Source of the DNA: Bubalus kerabau
Lineage: Eukaryota > Chordata > Mammalia > Artiodactyla > Bovidae
Direction: 5' to 3'
DNA length: 64,000 nucleotides
NCBI RefSeq assembly: GCF_029407905.1
Contig: NC_073641.1
Location: 16,289,001-16,353,000 of the forward strand
The notes under the pieces are model-generated. The model saw only the letters and a program-made list of their open reading frames with translations, was not told where the DNA came from and made no database searches. Below are positions 10,690 through 21,646 of this stretch, in pieces. Every line of letters begins with the position of its first letter. The first letter of the stretch is position 1. Both the position numbers and the translations under genes were made by a program.

Positions 10690-11778
10690 CTAATACCGTG
10701 CTTGACCATCACCACGGTGCTGAGACAATGGTTTGGCCACCATCTGCAGTAGTATCAGAGCCCCAAAGCGTAAATTAAATCCTGGACCGTAACTGGAATT
10801 CACTTGGAGAGAGAGGCTTGTCTTATTTTTAAAGTATAGGGTTTTATAGCTACCTGCTTTAATGAGATCTGTATTAGAGTTCCATATTACTCATGACTTG
10901 ATTTTTATTAAAATTGTTTTAACGATTTCCAACCATTGTTAGCCCGCTCCGTTAGCCAGTTGCTGGAGGATGGCCGGGCTCTAGGATCCAGAGTTAGGGT
11001 GCAGGCCTGTGTTCCCCAGGAGCCCTTGCGGGGAGGCACCGCAGCAAAAACAGAATGGGCACCTAGCAGCATTTCATGGAACAGGGCTGCGGATGCCTGG
11101 AGAGGCTTGCCAAAGGATGGTGAACCTTGGATGCTGACTGTTTTCCTTGGAGATGGTCCTCACACTGGTCTTGCTGAAAAGCTATGTCCTCTGGGAGAAA
11201 AAGTGATCAAAGGATTCTAGGGATTCTGGGATGTCAGTAAAGACATCAGATAGTGAAATATGTCGTTCTTATGAATGGCTTTGTAAAATCTTCTGAAAAG
11301 AATTCTGGGTGAGGTGACACACTCTTTTCAGGCCAGTCAAGCAAAGGGCTTGATGCATTTTAAGTGGGAAGCTACTGGACTCTGCTCAGGAGGCAGTGCT
11401 GGGAAGAGTGCCCAGGAGCACAGGGAGTGAGGGACACCTCCCTTTGCCTTCACAGCGTCTCATCTCACAGCAGACTCTTCCATGAACTTTCCTTGTGGGC
11501 AGTCTTGAAGGAGCTCCTACTGGAGTCCCTGCAGCTCAGCGCCCCAGCTCCTACACCCTGTGTGTGTTGTCTGGTTTATCAGGCACATGTTAAACTGTGA
11601 GCCATACTATGAACCACACCAGTGAGCAGGGTGTAGGCAAGTACCTGGAACTTGGGGATGAGTGGAGTTAGAGCTGGAGTTGGGGTCCACATGAGCAGCA
11701 CTGGTACTCCTAAAAAATGCCCATAAGTGCAGACTGCCCTGCTGATTTGTTTTAATCACGTCAGGACTTGACACGATC
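10690..11778. other. Unannotated sequence 3' of the CpG island
   Basis: The + strand frame 10936-11220 (94 codons) and frame 11364-11600 are unrecognised. If the CpG island drives a + strand transcript, its body would lie here. Confidence 0.3.
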
Positions 11779-12206
11779 TTTCTGTTTTCTTCCTTCCTTC
11801 TTCCTCTCTCTTTTCCTCCTTCCCTCTCTCCCTCCCTCCCTCTCACTCACACATACTCTCTTTCTCATTCACACACGCACTCCCTCACACACACACTCAT
11901 ACACTCACACACACACTTTCTTACACACACATACTCTTATTCACTGTCTCACACACACTCTGTCTCTCTCACACACTGTCTCATGCACACACACACTCTT
12001 TCACTCATTCTCTCACACAGTCTCTTTCTCACACACTCTCTCCCACACACACTTTGTCTCTTTCTCACTCACACACACACTTTCTCTTTGTCACACCCAC
12101 TCACACTCTGTCTCTTTCTCACTCAGGCACTCTGTCTCTCACACACATTCTCTCATTCACACACACTCTCTCTCTCACACACACACACACACACTCTCTC
12201 TCTCAC
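11779..12206 (+). repeat. Pyrimidine tract and CA/TC microsatellite, 428 bp
   Basis: Starts as a TTCC/CTCCC polypyrimidine tract (11779-11845), then becomes an irregular mix of CACACA and TCTCTC blocks, ending with a (CA)n/(TC)n run at 12175-12206. The repetitive frames translated from it (His/Ser/Leu-rich) are artefacts. Confidence 0.95.
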
Positions 12207-12644
12207 AACAGAGGTCTCACTAGGCTTGCTTTATGAACTTCACCAGCACGCTCAGTGCTGCATCACGTTAGATTGCCTTGGCAGGGAGACAGGTGTTTAT
12301 CTGCTTTTGATCACTGTTGGAGTCTCAGGCCTTTAAATCTTTTGAACTTAGATCCATTGTTCCACACTGGCTGCTACTGATTCTACAACCCCAGTGCTTT
12401 CTTGATTATATTTATTTGGCTAAAAGGTGATGCCTTTTCTGCCTCTTGGACCCAAGGGGCTGGGGATGTGGAGGAGGGTTCCCAAGCCATAATCAGTAGC
12501 TTGAGTCCCTGTGACCTGTTTGGAGCTTATAGTCAACATCTAACTGGGTTCAGAAGTAGCAGTGGGTTTATGTAGCTCAGGAGAGATATGCCAGTTCAAA
12601 GGTGTGGGAGGAAAAGATAGGGATGTTTGGTGGCTACTAAAATC

Positions 12645-12770
12645 AGAGCTTCTTAAACTGAGGTTATCATCAGAATTACCCAGGAAACTTAAAATAGAGG
12701 CTTCCAGGGTTGGGAGTGGAGCAGACATCTGTGGTTTTCAAAGCTCTTGGCTGATTCTGATATCAGGTAA
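12645..12770 (+). mobile_element. MER5A-like hAT nonautonomous DNA element
   Basis: CAGAGCTTCTTAAACTGAGG, ATCAGAATTACCCAGG and GCTGATTCTGATATCAGG match the MER5A pattern. Diverged. Confidence 0.65.
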
Positions 12771-13069
12771 GGCAGGGCCCACTGGTTTGTGGGCTACTGT
12801 GAATGAGGGGTAGCACTCAGCTTAGGCAACACAGTGTTTCTGGGGGTGAGGCTTCTAATCAGAAATAATGAGGTTTTGGAGATATATTTAGCCCAGTTTT
12901 CCAAAATTAGCCTTACTGTTGGGGATGACCTTAAGACTTGGGACTCAGCTGAAGGGATCTGGGAAGAGGACCAAAGTACCTACCTCCTGAGTGATTAGGA
13001 GGCAAAGGTTTGCAGGTCCCTAAGCCTAAAGGAAAGGAGTTTGGCTTAGGTCAAAGAACCATCAGTCTT

Positions 13070-13200
13070 TTGAGGTAAACTGTATGTCCAAATTGCAGAT
13101 GAGGAAACCAAAGCTCAGAGCAATTAGGTGAATCATCTAAGGATTCCCAGCTAGTTGGTGGCAGAGACAGCGTTTGACCTTTAGGCTGTTTGATTCCCAA
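13070..13200 (-). mobile_element. MIR SINE, antisense
   Basis: GCAGATGAGGAAACCAAAGC and CTAGTTGGTGGCAGAGAC are the reverse MIR core. Confidence 0.65.
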
Positions 13201-16200
13201 ATATGAGTTCTTTTGATGTCAGATTTCATTTCCCTTTTCAGAGGCCTTTTTAGTCCAAGAAGGGAGTTGAACATAAGTTGAAGAGTTGGGGTAGTGGAGG
13301 TGAGCAAAATTTAAGGAACGAATGATAGTGCTAAAAGACGCAAAGAGCGTTTATTTTGAAAACTCACAGTGGGGTTATTGTTTCAATTAGGTTCTCCATA
13401 GTGTGAGATTTTAGTATATCCATGATATCTTCAAATCAGCTTGAGTATTAGGTAGGGGCATAATAAACCAAACCAGTGGAACCAAAGGATGCTTAGGTTC
13501 TAAATTTTAATAAACAATTATTCATACCTTTCCAGAATCACTTAAAAGGAAACTGGTATAACTTTGATAATACAGCCCTCACATTTTAGCAGTGTCTCTA
13601 CAGTGCTCACCGTCTTGGTTTGAGAAGGAAGTCGGCAATGACTTGGAGACCATGCCATACTTGTAACATGGGCTTGAGAGTCCAGAGCGGGGAGAGTAAA
13701 GGAAATGACAAGGCACCCTTTGGAGGATGAGGACAGAAATCCATGTAGGAAAATAATCACACCTTGGGGATCATGAAGGGTCTGTAAGTACTACCGATTA
13801 CTCACCAGTTGTAAGATCTCCCAGCATTAATCCATCTTGGCAGTGGGAAGGATGTTACCAAATGATTACATTGCCTGCTGGCTTCTTCCAAACTCCTGGC
13901 TGGAAAAAAAATGAGTGAATATTCACTCTGGATGATGGAATTGTTTCTTGTATAGAGTCTACCTCAAGGAGGTCCTTCAAACAAATAAACTGGGATTTGA
14001 AATTTTATTTTTTTGTTGACCACATTCCAACAAATTCTGAAGCATCTAAGTCGTATCCTGGAAGCAGTTTCCTTAAATTTAACCAGACTCATGTCAGGCC
14101 AATGACCACCGAGGTTATATTTTAGCTTTATATTTTAAATACTCTGGAAATGTCAAACTTGGCCCCATCATATTGGATGAGACAGAGGGAAAAAAAAACT
14201 TGGTTCTTGAAGGTGCTGCAACATTTTTAGGTCAATGTTTACTTAACTTCCAGCACATAACATGATTGAGAAAAAGTGCACTTGCAGAAAAACAAAATAA
14301 AAAATATTTTTCCCTCTATTTGTAGGAGATACTTTATTGAAAAGCAGTAAGGATAATGTGGGATAGAAGACAAGAGGAACTGCGTTCAGGTGCTAGAAGA
14401 ATTCTTTGGCTACTATGGATTTTGAAATGGCTAGCCCTTCTTCAGGTGATACTTGATGGGATTGTCAGGGGCAAAAAAATAGCCCTGTTATTAACTAGCA
14501 AACCTCGGGAGACACTAAGTGTCTTGGATAAAGGAGAGAGAGAGGTAAGTGTGCCATTTTAGCATATTACTAACCCTTGTCAGCAGAGAGGAGGTTTTCT
14601 TTAAAGAGAGGCACTAAACACATTTTCACATTATACCTACAGAGAGGGTCCCCCGGAGCCAAAGGCAGGTTGCCATCCAGGAACATAGTATTCTCCCAGC
14701 TCAGCAGGTCATGAGGACCTCGTTCTTAAACCTGGGACTGTTGCCAGCTTGTGGAGAGACACTTTGGCTACTCATATAGCTCACAGGCCTGGGAAGAGTG
14801 TCTTTGTTCCACATCTTACTGGGTGGCCATGAAATTGTAGGCCTGGTGAAAAACCATCTTCCTCAAAGTGCTGCAGATGGTTGGGGGCCAGAGGCAGAGG
14901 GCTGTGGTCCCAAACGGTGATGCTCAGAAGCCTCTTTAGTTATCGTAGAGTCTGAACTTCCAGGCAGATCTATTTCTTGAACAAGCCATGGGCCTCTGCA
15001 GGTGAGATGGAACATCGGATGGCCCAAGTCATAAATTACTGTTTTGTCACTAAATCGGCTAGCTTGTGCCACAAGTTTTACAGGCAGACAAGTATTTGAT
15101 GAGTATTCGTGGTGGGAAAGTGAGGTGGTACAGGCTAAGTCATGTGGAACAGGCAGCACTTTTAGCTTCCACCTGTTAAATGCCTTGGCTCTGAAGGCCA
15201 TTTTATCTCAGGGAGTATTTCAGACCCAGCATCTAAGGTCAGAGTTAAAAAAAAAAAAAAAAAAAAGGAGGAGCAGGACAAGAACTGCTGGTAGGAAAGG
15301 GAGAGTCAGGATTAAGAGGTGGGAGGAGAGAGTTCCAAGAAGGTAGTGTTAAAAACCCTGTGAAGTCAAGCCCCAACAAGGGTTCTCCTCCCAACCCCTG
15401 GTGTTGTTTGAACCAACAGAAAGAGACCAGGTTTGGTTCAGAAGCAAAGGAAAGCTGTCTTCTTTGATCAGAGGATGTAGAGGCAGATAGATGCTCAGGC
15501 TCTAGAGCACATGCCGTGGGATAAAAGAGGATCATTGGAAATGAATCTTCATTTTAACCTGTATCAGAAGGCAAGGGCTTTTTATAGTCTGAAAGTTCCT
15601 AAGGGTTTTCTTTTGTAATCCTAGCTTGTCCTAATTCTCTCCCATTCCCCATGGTTGCAGATGAGATTTGAAAGTGGCAGGAGAACGCTAAGTGGGAAAG
15701 AATCACTACTCAAGTCAAAACTACTTGAGTTACATATGAGACCCTTGATTGTTTCCAAAGCATCATTCAAAGCACAATAAAAGTAAGTTTGACTTTTAAT
15801 TGTTACACCTTAGGTAATGAAGGGCCCCTAATAAGGTTCTCCCAATTTATTCTCATTCCTATATCCTTGGGGAAAAGATTTCTGAGAGTGAGTTGAGCTT
15901 AAGGCAAATGAAGCCATAGTACCAGGGGAAAAAATCCACTAATATTTCTTGTAGCAGATTTAGTACTGCCAGAAAAGGATACCTAAGGGATTATATGTAG
16001 AGAACAAACACGGTAATCTTGATGTTATGATGGGGGACATTTCACTGATTAACTTTTTGAATAGTTTGCTATCTACTAACTTTGAAGTATTTCTTACAAA
16101 AAGATGGCTGTGGGAAGGTTATATTCAAACACACCTGGATAAATCACCCATTGTTTTGGTGAACTCACCTGTTTTTTCTATCTGATAAGTTACCCAGCCT

Positions 16201-16860
16201 TGGAGCACTAGAAATACTTACCGAGATCATTAATTATATATCCCATCATGGACACACTGTGTTCAGGAAGGGCTGTCGTGGCCACTGCTGGGAACTGAGA
16301 ACAGACAAGCTGTCCCATTTGTCTTCTGCACTTCTAGCTTGATTGCATAGGTGTGCTTGACTTTATGCAGTTTCTGTGAAACATTCTGCATATCATAGAA
16401 CACAGTGAATTTACTTAGGCACTTATTACATAAAGGAAGGACTAAGGGATGTGAAATAATTTTAATCTACGTTTTACCATTTTAAATTTGCATTTCCAAT
16501 AGATGCATTTCATTCTCTAGCTTTCTGCTTTAGGGCAGCATCTAAGTCTGATTTTCAGGAAACAGGCATTAGAAGTGTTGGGGAAGTTTGTTAAAAATCT
16601 AACAGAAAAAGCAACAGATGCTTGGGCTCCCACCCCAGATCAACAGACTTGTCATTTCAGAGGTCTGGGAAATTGATTTTAACAAGCTTCCTGACCCTTC
16701 CACCTCCCCCATGGTGATTTGGAACACATCAATATATTTATGGTCTCACATTCTGTGTTGTTTCTCTGGTGGGGGAAGGAGGAAGGAGAGAGAGATGGGA
16801 GGGGAGAGAGGGAAAGAGAGAAATTCTCGGTTTTGCTCCAAACCATGGACAAAGAGAGAG
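13201..16860. other. Unannotated sequence
   Basis: No gene supported. A 21-bp A tract lies at 15247-15266 and a GA-rich stretch at 16776-16822. Open frames at 14356-14562, 14863-15201 and 15044-15535 have no recognisable family. The frame at 15245-15535 is driven by the A tract. Confidence 0.35.
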
Positions 16861-16873
16861 TAACCTCTGTTGA

Positions 16874-17044
16874 AAGGAGGGCGGAGAAGGGGACGGCAGA
16901 GGATGAGATGGTTGGATGGCATCACCGATTCAATGGACATGGGTTTGAGCAAGCTCTGGCAGATGGTGAGGGACTGGGAGGCCTGGCGTGCTGCAGTCTG
17001 TGGGGTTGCAAAGAGTTGGACGCAACCACTGAACAACAACAACA
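16874..17044 (+). mobile_element. BovB 3' end, sense, 171 bp
   Basis: Strongly 5'-truncated BovB: GACGGCAGAGGATGAGATGG through CAAAGAGTTGG to an AAC-repeat tail. Perfect 12-bp target-site duplication AACCTCTGTTGA at 16862-16873 and 17045-17056. Confidence 0.93.
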
Positions 17045-17056
17045 AACCTCTGTTGA

Positions 17057-18229
17057 TGGTTTCTTGCCTCCTGAAATGAACAAGGAAACAGTTGAAGAAA
17101 TCCTGGGTGTTTTTGTAAAGGGCACGCGCTCGTTGGGTGGGCTGATAAACCTGGGGCTGAAAACATTTGAAACGGCAAATTTTCAAAACCATGAATATTT
17201 GGAATTTTTAAAAATAAATAGGAGCACACTATCACAGTTACCATAGTTTGAATCCTAGTAATTTAGAATTTGTGATTCTTTAGAGATAAATATAAACTTG
17301 ATTCTTGTCAAATAAAATATTTGGAATTTTAAAAAATCTGCAGAATATCCAAACCAAGAGTCAGTGTTCCAAGGTTTCATAAATTAAGGATTTTAAAAGA
17401 TATATAAATTCTTGAATTCAGCCATTAATTGTGCCTGTTAACAGGATTTTATAATGTTAACTAGGTAATATAGGTTATATTTATAATTTCTCTTAATCTC
17501 ATCTAATTTAGTCATACCTCTATAGATCTTAGTTTACATTATATACTGTATAAAGGCAAATTACATCAAAATATTGTCTTTTTTGGCTGAAGTTGGGTCT
17601 ACCTAACAGTCTTAATTTAGCATTCTCAATCCTTGCATGAAATTGGATTTGAAGGGAAATCATTTAGGTGGCTCTAAAAGGAATAGGGAGCGTTGCATAA
17701 GAGTTGTGTTTGTGGTCTCCAACCAAGTTCCCTCTGCCTGTGGGCCCAGCTCTGGCCTCTGGGTGGAGGTGCGTGGGGGAGGTCTCTCGGGGATTCCGTC
17801 TTGGTTCACTACTGTGGCGAGGCTGACGGCATGCTTTCCCAGGCCTGGAGGCTTCCAACCTTGGGGTGATGTGCAGTTTCACTCCCTTGTCTAGCCCATC
17901 ATGACTTCCTGTTCTTTTTCTGTAATGTTTTTCAGATCCGCTCCTTCCTGTTTCTTTCCCCAGCCTGATTCTGGTCCAGGCTCTAATTACCTCACACACA
18001 CCTGCACTCTACTCACATCCTCTTTCCTGTCTGCAACTTTTCCTCTCACCATATTTTTTTCTTCACATGGTTGTTAGAATCCTCTTCCTTAAGCATCCTT
18101 TCCATCACACGCCTCTCCCAGCAGCTCCCAGTTGCGTCAAATGCAAGCTCCAGTCCTCTCTCATTGCCCAGACCATTATCTCCTTGACAGCTGGACCCCA
18201 CTCCAGCCAAACAAATGTCCTGACACGAT
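17057..18229. other. Unannotated sequence
   Basis: AT-rich to 17600. The pyrimidine-rich stretch 17900-18200 may be an old L2 but I cannot support it firmly. Confidence 0.3.
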
Positions 18230-18404
18230 GTCTATACAATGCTACAACATCTGGTTAATTCAGTCAACTCTGTCAGATCTTCAGTTAATCATCTGGATGT
18301 TTTGTCTACAGGACGCCAAACATCTGGATTGACTGAAGAAATCTATGCTGATAGAGTTTTTTTTTTTAAACTGAATTGACCAGATGTTTTGGCATCATGT
18401 AGAC
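18230..18404. repeat. Foldback (MITE-like) element with nested hairpins
   Basis: Outer arms at 18230-18264 and 18370-18404 are imperfect reverse complements sharing ACATCTGGTTAATTCAGT / ACATCTGGTCAATTCAGT. Inside, 18276-18312 and 18313-18344 form a second inverted pair around the same CATCTGG core. So one motif appears four times in alternating orientation. It looks like an old nonautonomous DNA transposon, family unknown. Confidence 0.6.
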
Positions 18405-18724
18405 ACATCACTGTCTCCTGCATTTGTCTTAATGGCTTGTCTGCATAACGTTCTCTCCACCTGCAACATGACCTGTCTCCTCAATGCCATGTTCTCCCTT
18501 CCTTCCAAATTATGGTCAGAATTCCCTCCGCCACAAAGCAGTTCTAGACTAATCCCACTAAACCACAGTCTGTGTTCATTCTAGCACTCACTTCATTTTT
18601 ACACATATAACTCTTGTCAATTGAAGTCACTGTGTTGTGTCTTTCTTCTGGGCTGTTAGCCTTCTTTGGATTGTAACCCTATAGGTATACGAGAGGTGTA
18701 CTGTAAAGCAGTCTGGTTTGTATA

Positions 18725-19000
18725 GCAAGAGGCGTGGTAGTCTAGTGACCAACTCAAAACTCTGGGTTCAGTCTTGTTTTAGATTTCAGCAAGCTGCTTT
18801 ACTTCATGTGTGACCTGGACACATTACTTAACTTTGCTAAGCTTCAAGTCTCCTCCTCATTTGTAAAATGAAGACAACAGTAGAGCCAATCTCATAGAGT
18901 TGTTTATAAGGATTAAAAGAGTTAATACAGATAAAGTACTTAGAAGAGTGTCTGGCATAAAGGAGGCATCCATTAAATGTTAGCTGTTATCATTATATGC
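18725..19000 (+). mobile_element. MIR SINE, sense, near full length
   Basis: From GGCGTGGTAGTCTAGTGACC (tRNA-like head) through ATTTGTAAAATGAAGACAAC to GTGTCTGGCATAAAGG. Diverged but complete in layout. Confidence 0.8.
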
Positions 19001-19475
19001 TTTATAAAGCTTGGTTTTTGTGTTTATCCCTTCTTTTGACTGTGACAGGTAGGTAAGGCAGCTGATACTGTTCCCATGTGAGAGGAGAAAAGTGATATTA
19101 AGAGGTTATATTGTTTTTCTGTTAAATCAGTTGCATGTCTGAAGCCTTATACACATTACACGTCTGGCTTTCTACATATTACCTATTGGCCCTCGGCTCC
19201 CTCCCATCTCAGGAGTTAGAATATCGCTTTCTATAAAGAGCATGTACTCAAGGAAGCCATGTATGTTTTCCTACAGACCAGAGGTCTCTCCAAATGCTCT
19301 TTGGATCTGTGCCCACCTGTGACAAAGTATCTTATAGTAGAAAGAGAAAAGGACAATGTAGTAAGTTTTCCTAAAGTTAAATTTCTTCAAATGTTAGAGC
19401 TGTTACTGAACTGAAGTTATAACCTTCCTTCATTTTTAGTATAAAAATCTCCTAACTTTCTGAAATGATGGTAAT

Positions 19476-19729
19476 CCAGTTCAGTTCAGTTGCTCAGTCG
19501 TGTCCGACTCCTTGCGACCCCATGAATTGCAGCACGCCAGGCCTCCCTGTCCATCACCATCTCCTGGAGTTCACCCAGACTCACGTCCATCGAGTCAGTG
19601 ATGCCATCCAGCCATCTCATCCTCTGTCGTCCCTTTCTCCTCCTGCCCCCAATCCCTCCCAGCATCACAGTCTTTTCCAATGAGTCAACTCTTCGCATGA
19701 GGTGGCCAAAGTACTGGAGTTTCAAGGCT
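19476..19729 (-). mobile_element. BovB 3' end, antisense, 254 bp
   Basis: Begins with GTTCAG repeats and ends in GTGGCCAAAGTACTGGAG. Perfect 11-bp target-site duplication ATGATGGTAAT at 19465-19475 and 19730-19740. Confidence 0.94.
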
Positions 19730-19775
19730 ATGATGGTAATATTAAGTGATAAAATACAGATTAACACTATATAAC

Positions 19776-19977
19776 GTTGGTCGCTCAGTCATGTCCAACT
19801 CGTTGCGACCCCATGGACTGTAGCCCGCCAGGCTGCTCTGTCCATGGGCTTCTCCAGGCAAGTATACTGGAATGTGTTGCCATTTCCTTCTCCAGGGCAT
19901 CTTCCCAACCCAGGGACTGAACCTGGGTCTCCCACATTGCAGGCAGATTCTTTACTGTCTGAGCCACCAGGGAAGCC
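19776..19977 (-). mobile_element. Bov-tA SINE, antisense
   Basis: Complete layout with the reverse tRNA-Glu head GAGCCACCAGGGAAGCC at the right. Flanking ACTATA-type direct repeats are imperfect. Confidence 0.88.
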
Positions 19978-20023
19978 TCAGTACTATAATGGATCCTGTT
20001 TTTTTTTTTTTTGGAGGGAGGGT

Positions 20024-20150
20024 TATTCATTCAACAAATATTAAGCGTCTGTGTTTGCTAGGCATGGTTCTAGGCACTGGATCAATAGTAAAACTGACCA
20101 AACTCCTTGTCCTCCTAGAGGGCATTCTGTGGTGGGAGATTATGATAAAA
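20024..20150 (-). mobile_element. L2 LINE 3' end, antisense
   Basis: TTCATTCAACAAATATT then GGTTCTAGGCACTGG, the reversed L2 3' end. Confidence 0.7.
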
Positions 20151-20159
20151 ACAATTAAC

Positions 20160-20318
20160 ATCTGTAAAGCTTAATTTCTCATCTGTAAAATGGTAACAAG
20201 AGTTCGTACTTCCTCCATAGGGTTGTTTGTAAGAGTTAAATAAATCAATAAGGAAGAGTGCTTAGGAGTTTGTAGCGCCATTGAATATAACTACAGTGGG
20301 AGACGTAGAGAAACTGAG
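20160..20318 (+). repeat. 159-bp dispersed direct duplication, copy 1 (MIR-containing)
   Basis: Begins ATCTGTAAAGCTTAATTTC, includes a MIR core (CTCATCTGTAAAATGG) and ends AGAAACTGAG. It matches 21312-21470 with about four transitions, two of which are CpG in this copy and TpG in the other. Confidence 0.92.
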
Positions 20319-21311
20319 CATGCGGGGTGGGGATGGGTTGCAATTTTAAAGTTGAGTGGGTCACTGTAGGCCATAATGAGAAAAGGGCCATTTGAGCAGA
20401 CTTGAAGGAGATGTGGGAGTTGGGTGTGGAGGACAAGAGGTCAGGCGGAGGAACTGGCTAGTGCACAGCGCCCGAGAGGACCGCATCCCGCTCGTTGGAT
20501 GCAGCACCGCACACACGGTGTGGTCAGTGCAGTGACGAGGAGGAGTGTACTAAGCGGGGAGTCGGAGACTGAGGGAGGGGATGGTGGTCCTCCAGAGCCT
20601 TGTAGGCCATTGTGAGGCTGTGGGTGTTACTGTGAGTGAAATGGGGAGACGCTGACAGAAGTTGTAACAATATGACTTATGTTTAAAAGGGTTCACTCGG
20701 CTGCTGTGTTGTTAATAACTTTAGGGAAACAAGGGTGGAAGCAGGGAGACTGGTTATGGTGCTGTTATGGTGTCCACACGAACGCTGATGGTCCCTTTGA
20801 CCAGGGTCGGTAACAGTGGGAAGTGGTAAAAAAATGGTGAAATTCTGGGTATATGTCAATGGTTGAGCCAACAGATTATCATAACAGACTGGATACAGGG
20901 TGTGAGATGAAGACAGGAATCCAAACTATTTGGCCTGAGCAACTAGAAAAGTCTCACTGCCAATGGGGAAGATGGGGGAAAGTGCAGGAGAAGCAGATCC
21001 AGGGGAAGAAGGGCTCAGAGGTGTAGACAGGTTCAGCGTTGGACATGTTGGCTTGATGACACATGAAATCCACAAGATGGACATTAGGAAACTTCACTCC
21101 GAAATGGACCCACACCTCACATGCACAACTTTTCTAAATTAATTTAAAAATCACTAATTGAATTTCTTGGTTGCTTGGGAGATAGTACCCATTCTTAACT
21201 ACTGTATTCATTTACACCAATAATATAATAAAAGTTTAGAGCAGAGATCACATTCCTCTTACCCTAAATAAAATATTTCCTCAAAAATTGCAAATTAAAG
21301 AACAATTTAAT
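20319..21311. other. Unannotated sequence between the 159-bp copies
   Basis: Moderately GC-rich to 21100. No gene or repeat recognised. Confidence 0.35.
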
Positions 21312-21470
21312 ATCTGTAAAGCTTAATTTCTCATCTGTAAAATGGTAACAAGAGTTCGTACTTCCTCCATAGGGTTGTTTGTAAGAGTTAAATAAATTAA
21401 TAAGGAAGAGTGCTTAGGAGTTTGCAGTGCCATTGAATATAACTACAGTGGGAGATGTAGAGAAACTGAG
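21312..21470 (+). repeat. 159-bp dispersed direct duplication, copy 2
   Basis: Near-identical to 20160-20318, 1152 bases downstream. Followed by an A-rich stretch (21479-21494). No matching flanks beyond the unit ends except short AT-rich similarity on the left. Confidence 0.92.
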
Positions 21471-21576
21471 AAACACATAATACAAAAAAAAAAGGTAGTT
21501 CACAAATTTTAAATTTATTCATAAGCAGTGAGAACTAGCCATAGAATAGATACTACTTTAGAGTAGTCATTTATTT

Positions 21577-21646
21577 TCTATACATGATGCCTTTCATTTC
21601 AAATATGTTTTCAATACATGATGCCCTTTGTTTCAAATATATTCTT
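21577..21646 (+). repeat. Short tandem duplication, about 34 bp x 2
   Basis: ATACATGATGCC and TTTCAAATAT occur in both halves with a few changes. Confidence 0.65.

Noticed and set aside
11768..12336. His/Ser/Leu-rich open frames of up to 151 codons
   Set aside because: They are translations of the CA/TC microsatellite in several frames; no coding signal.
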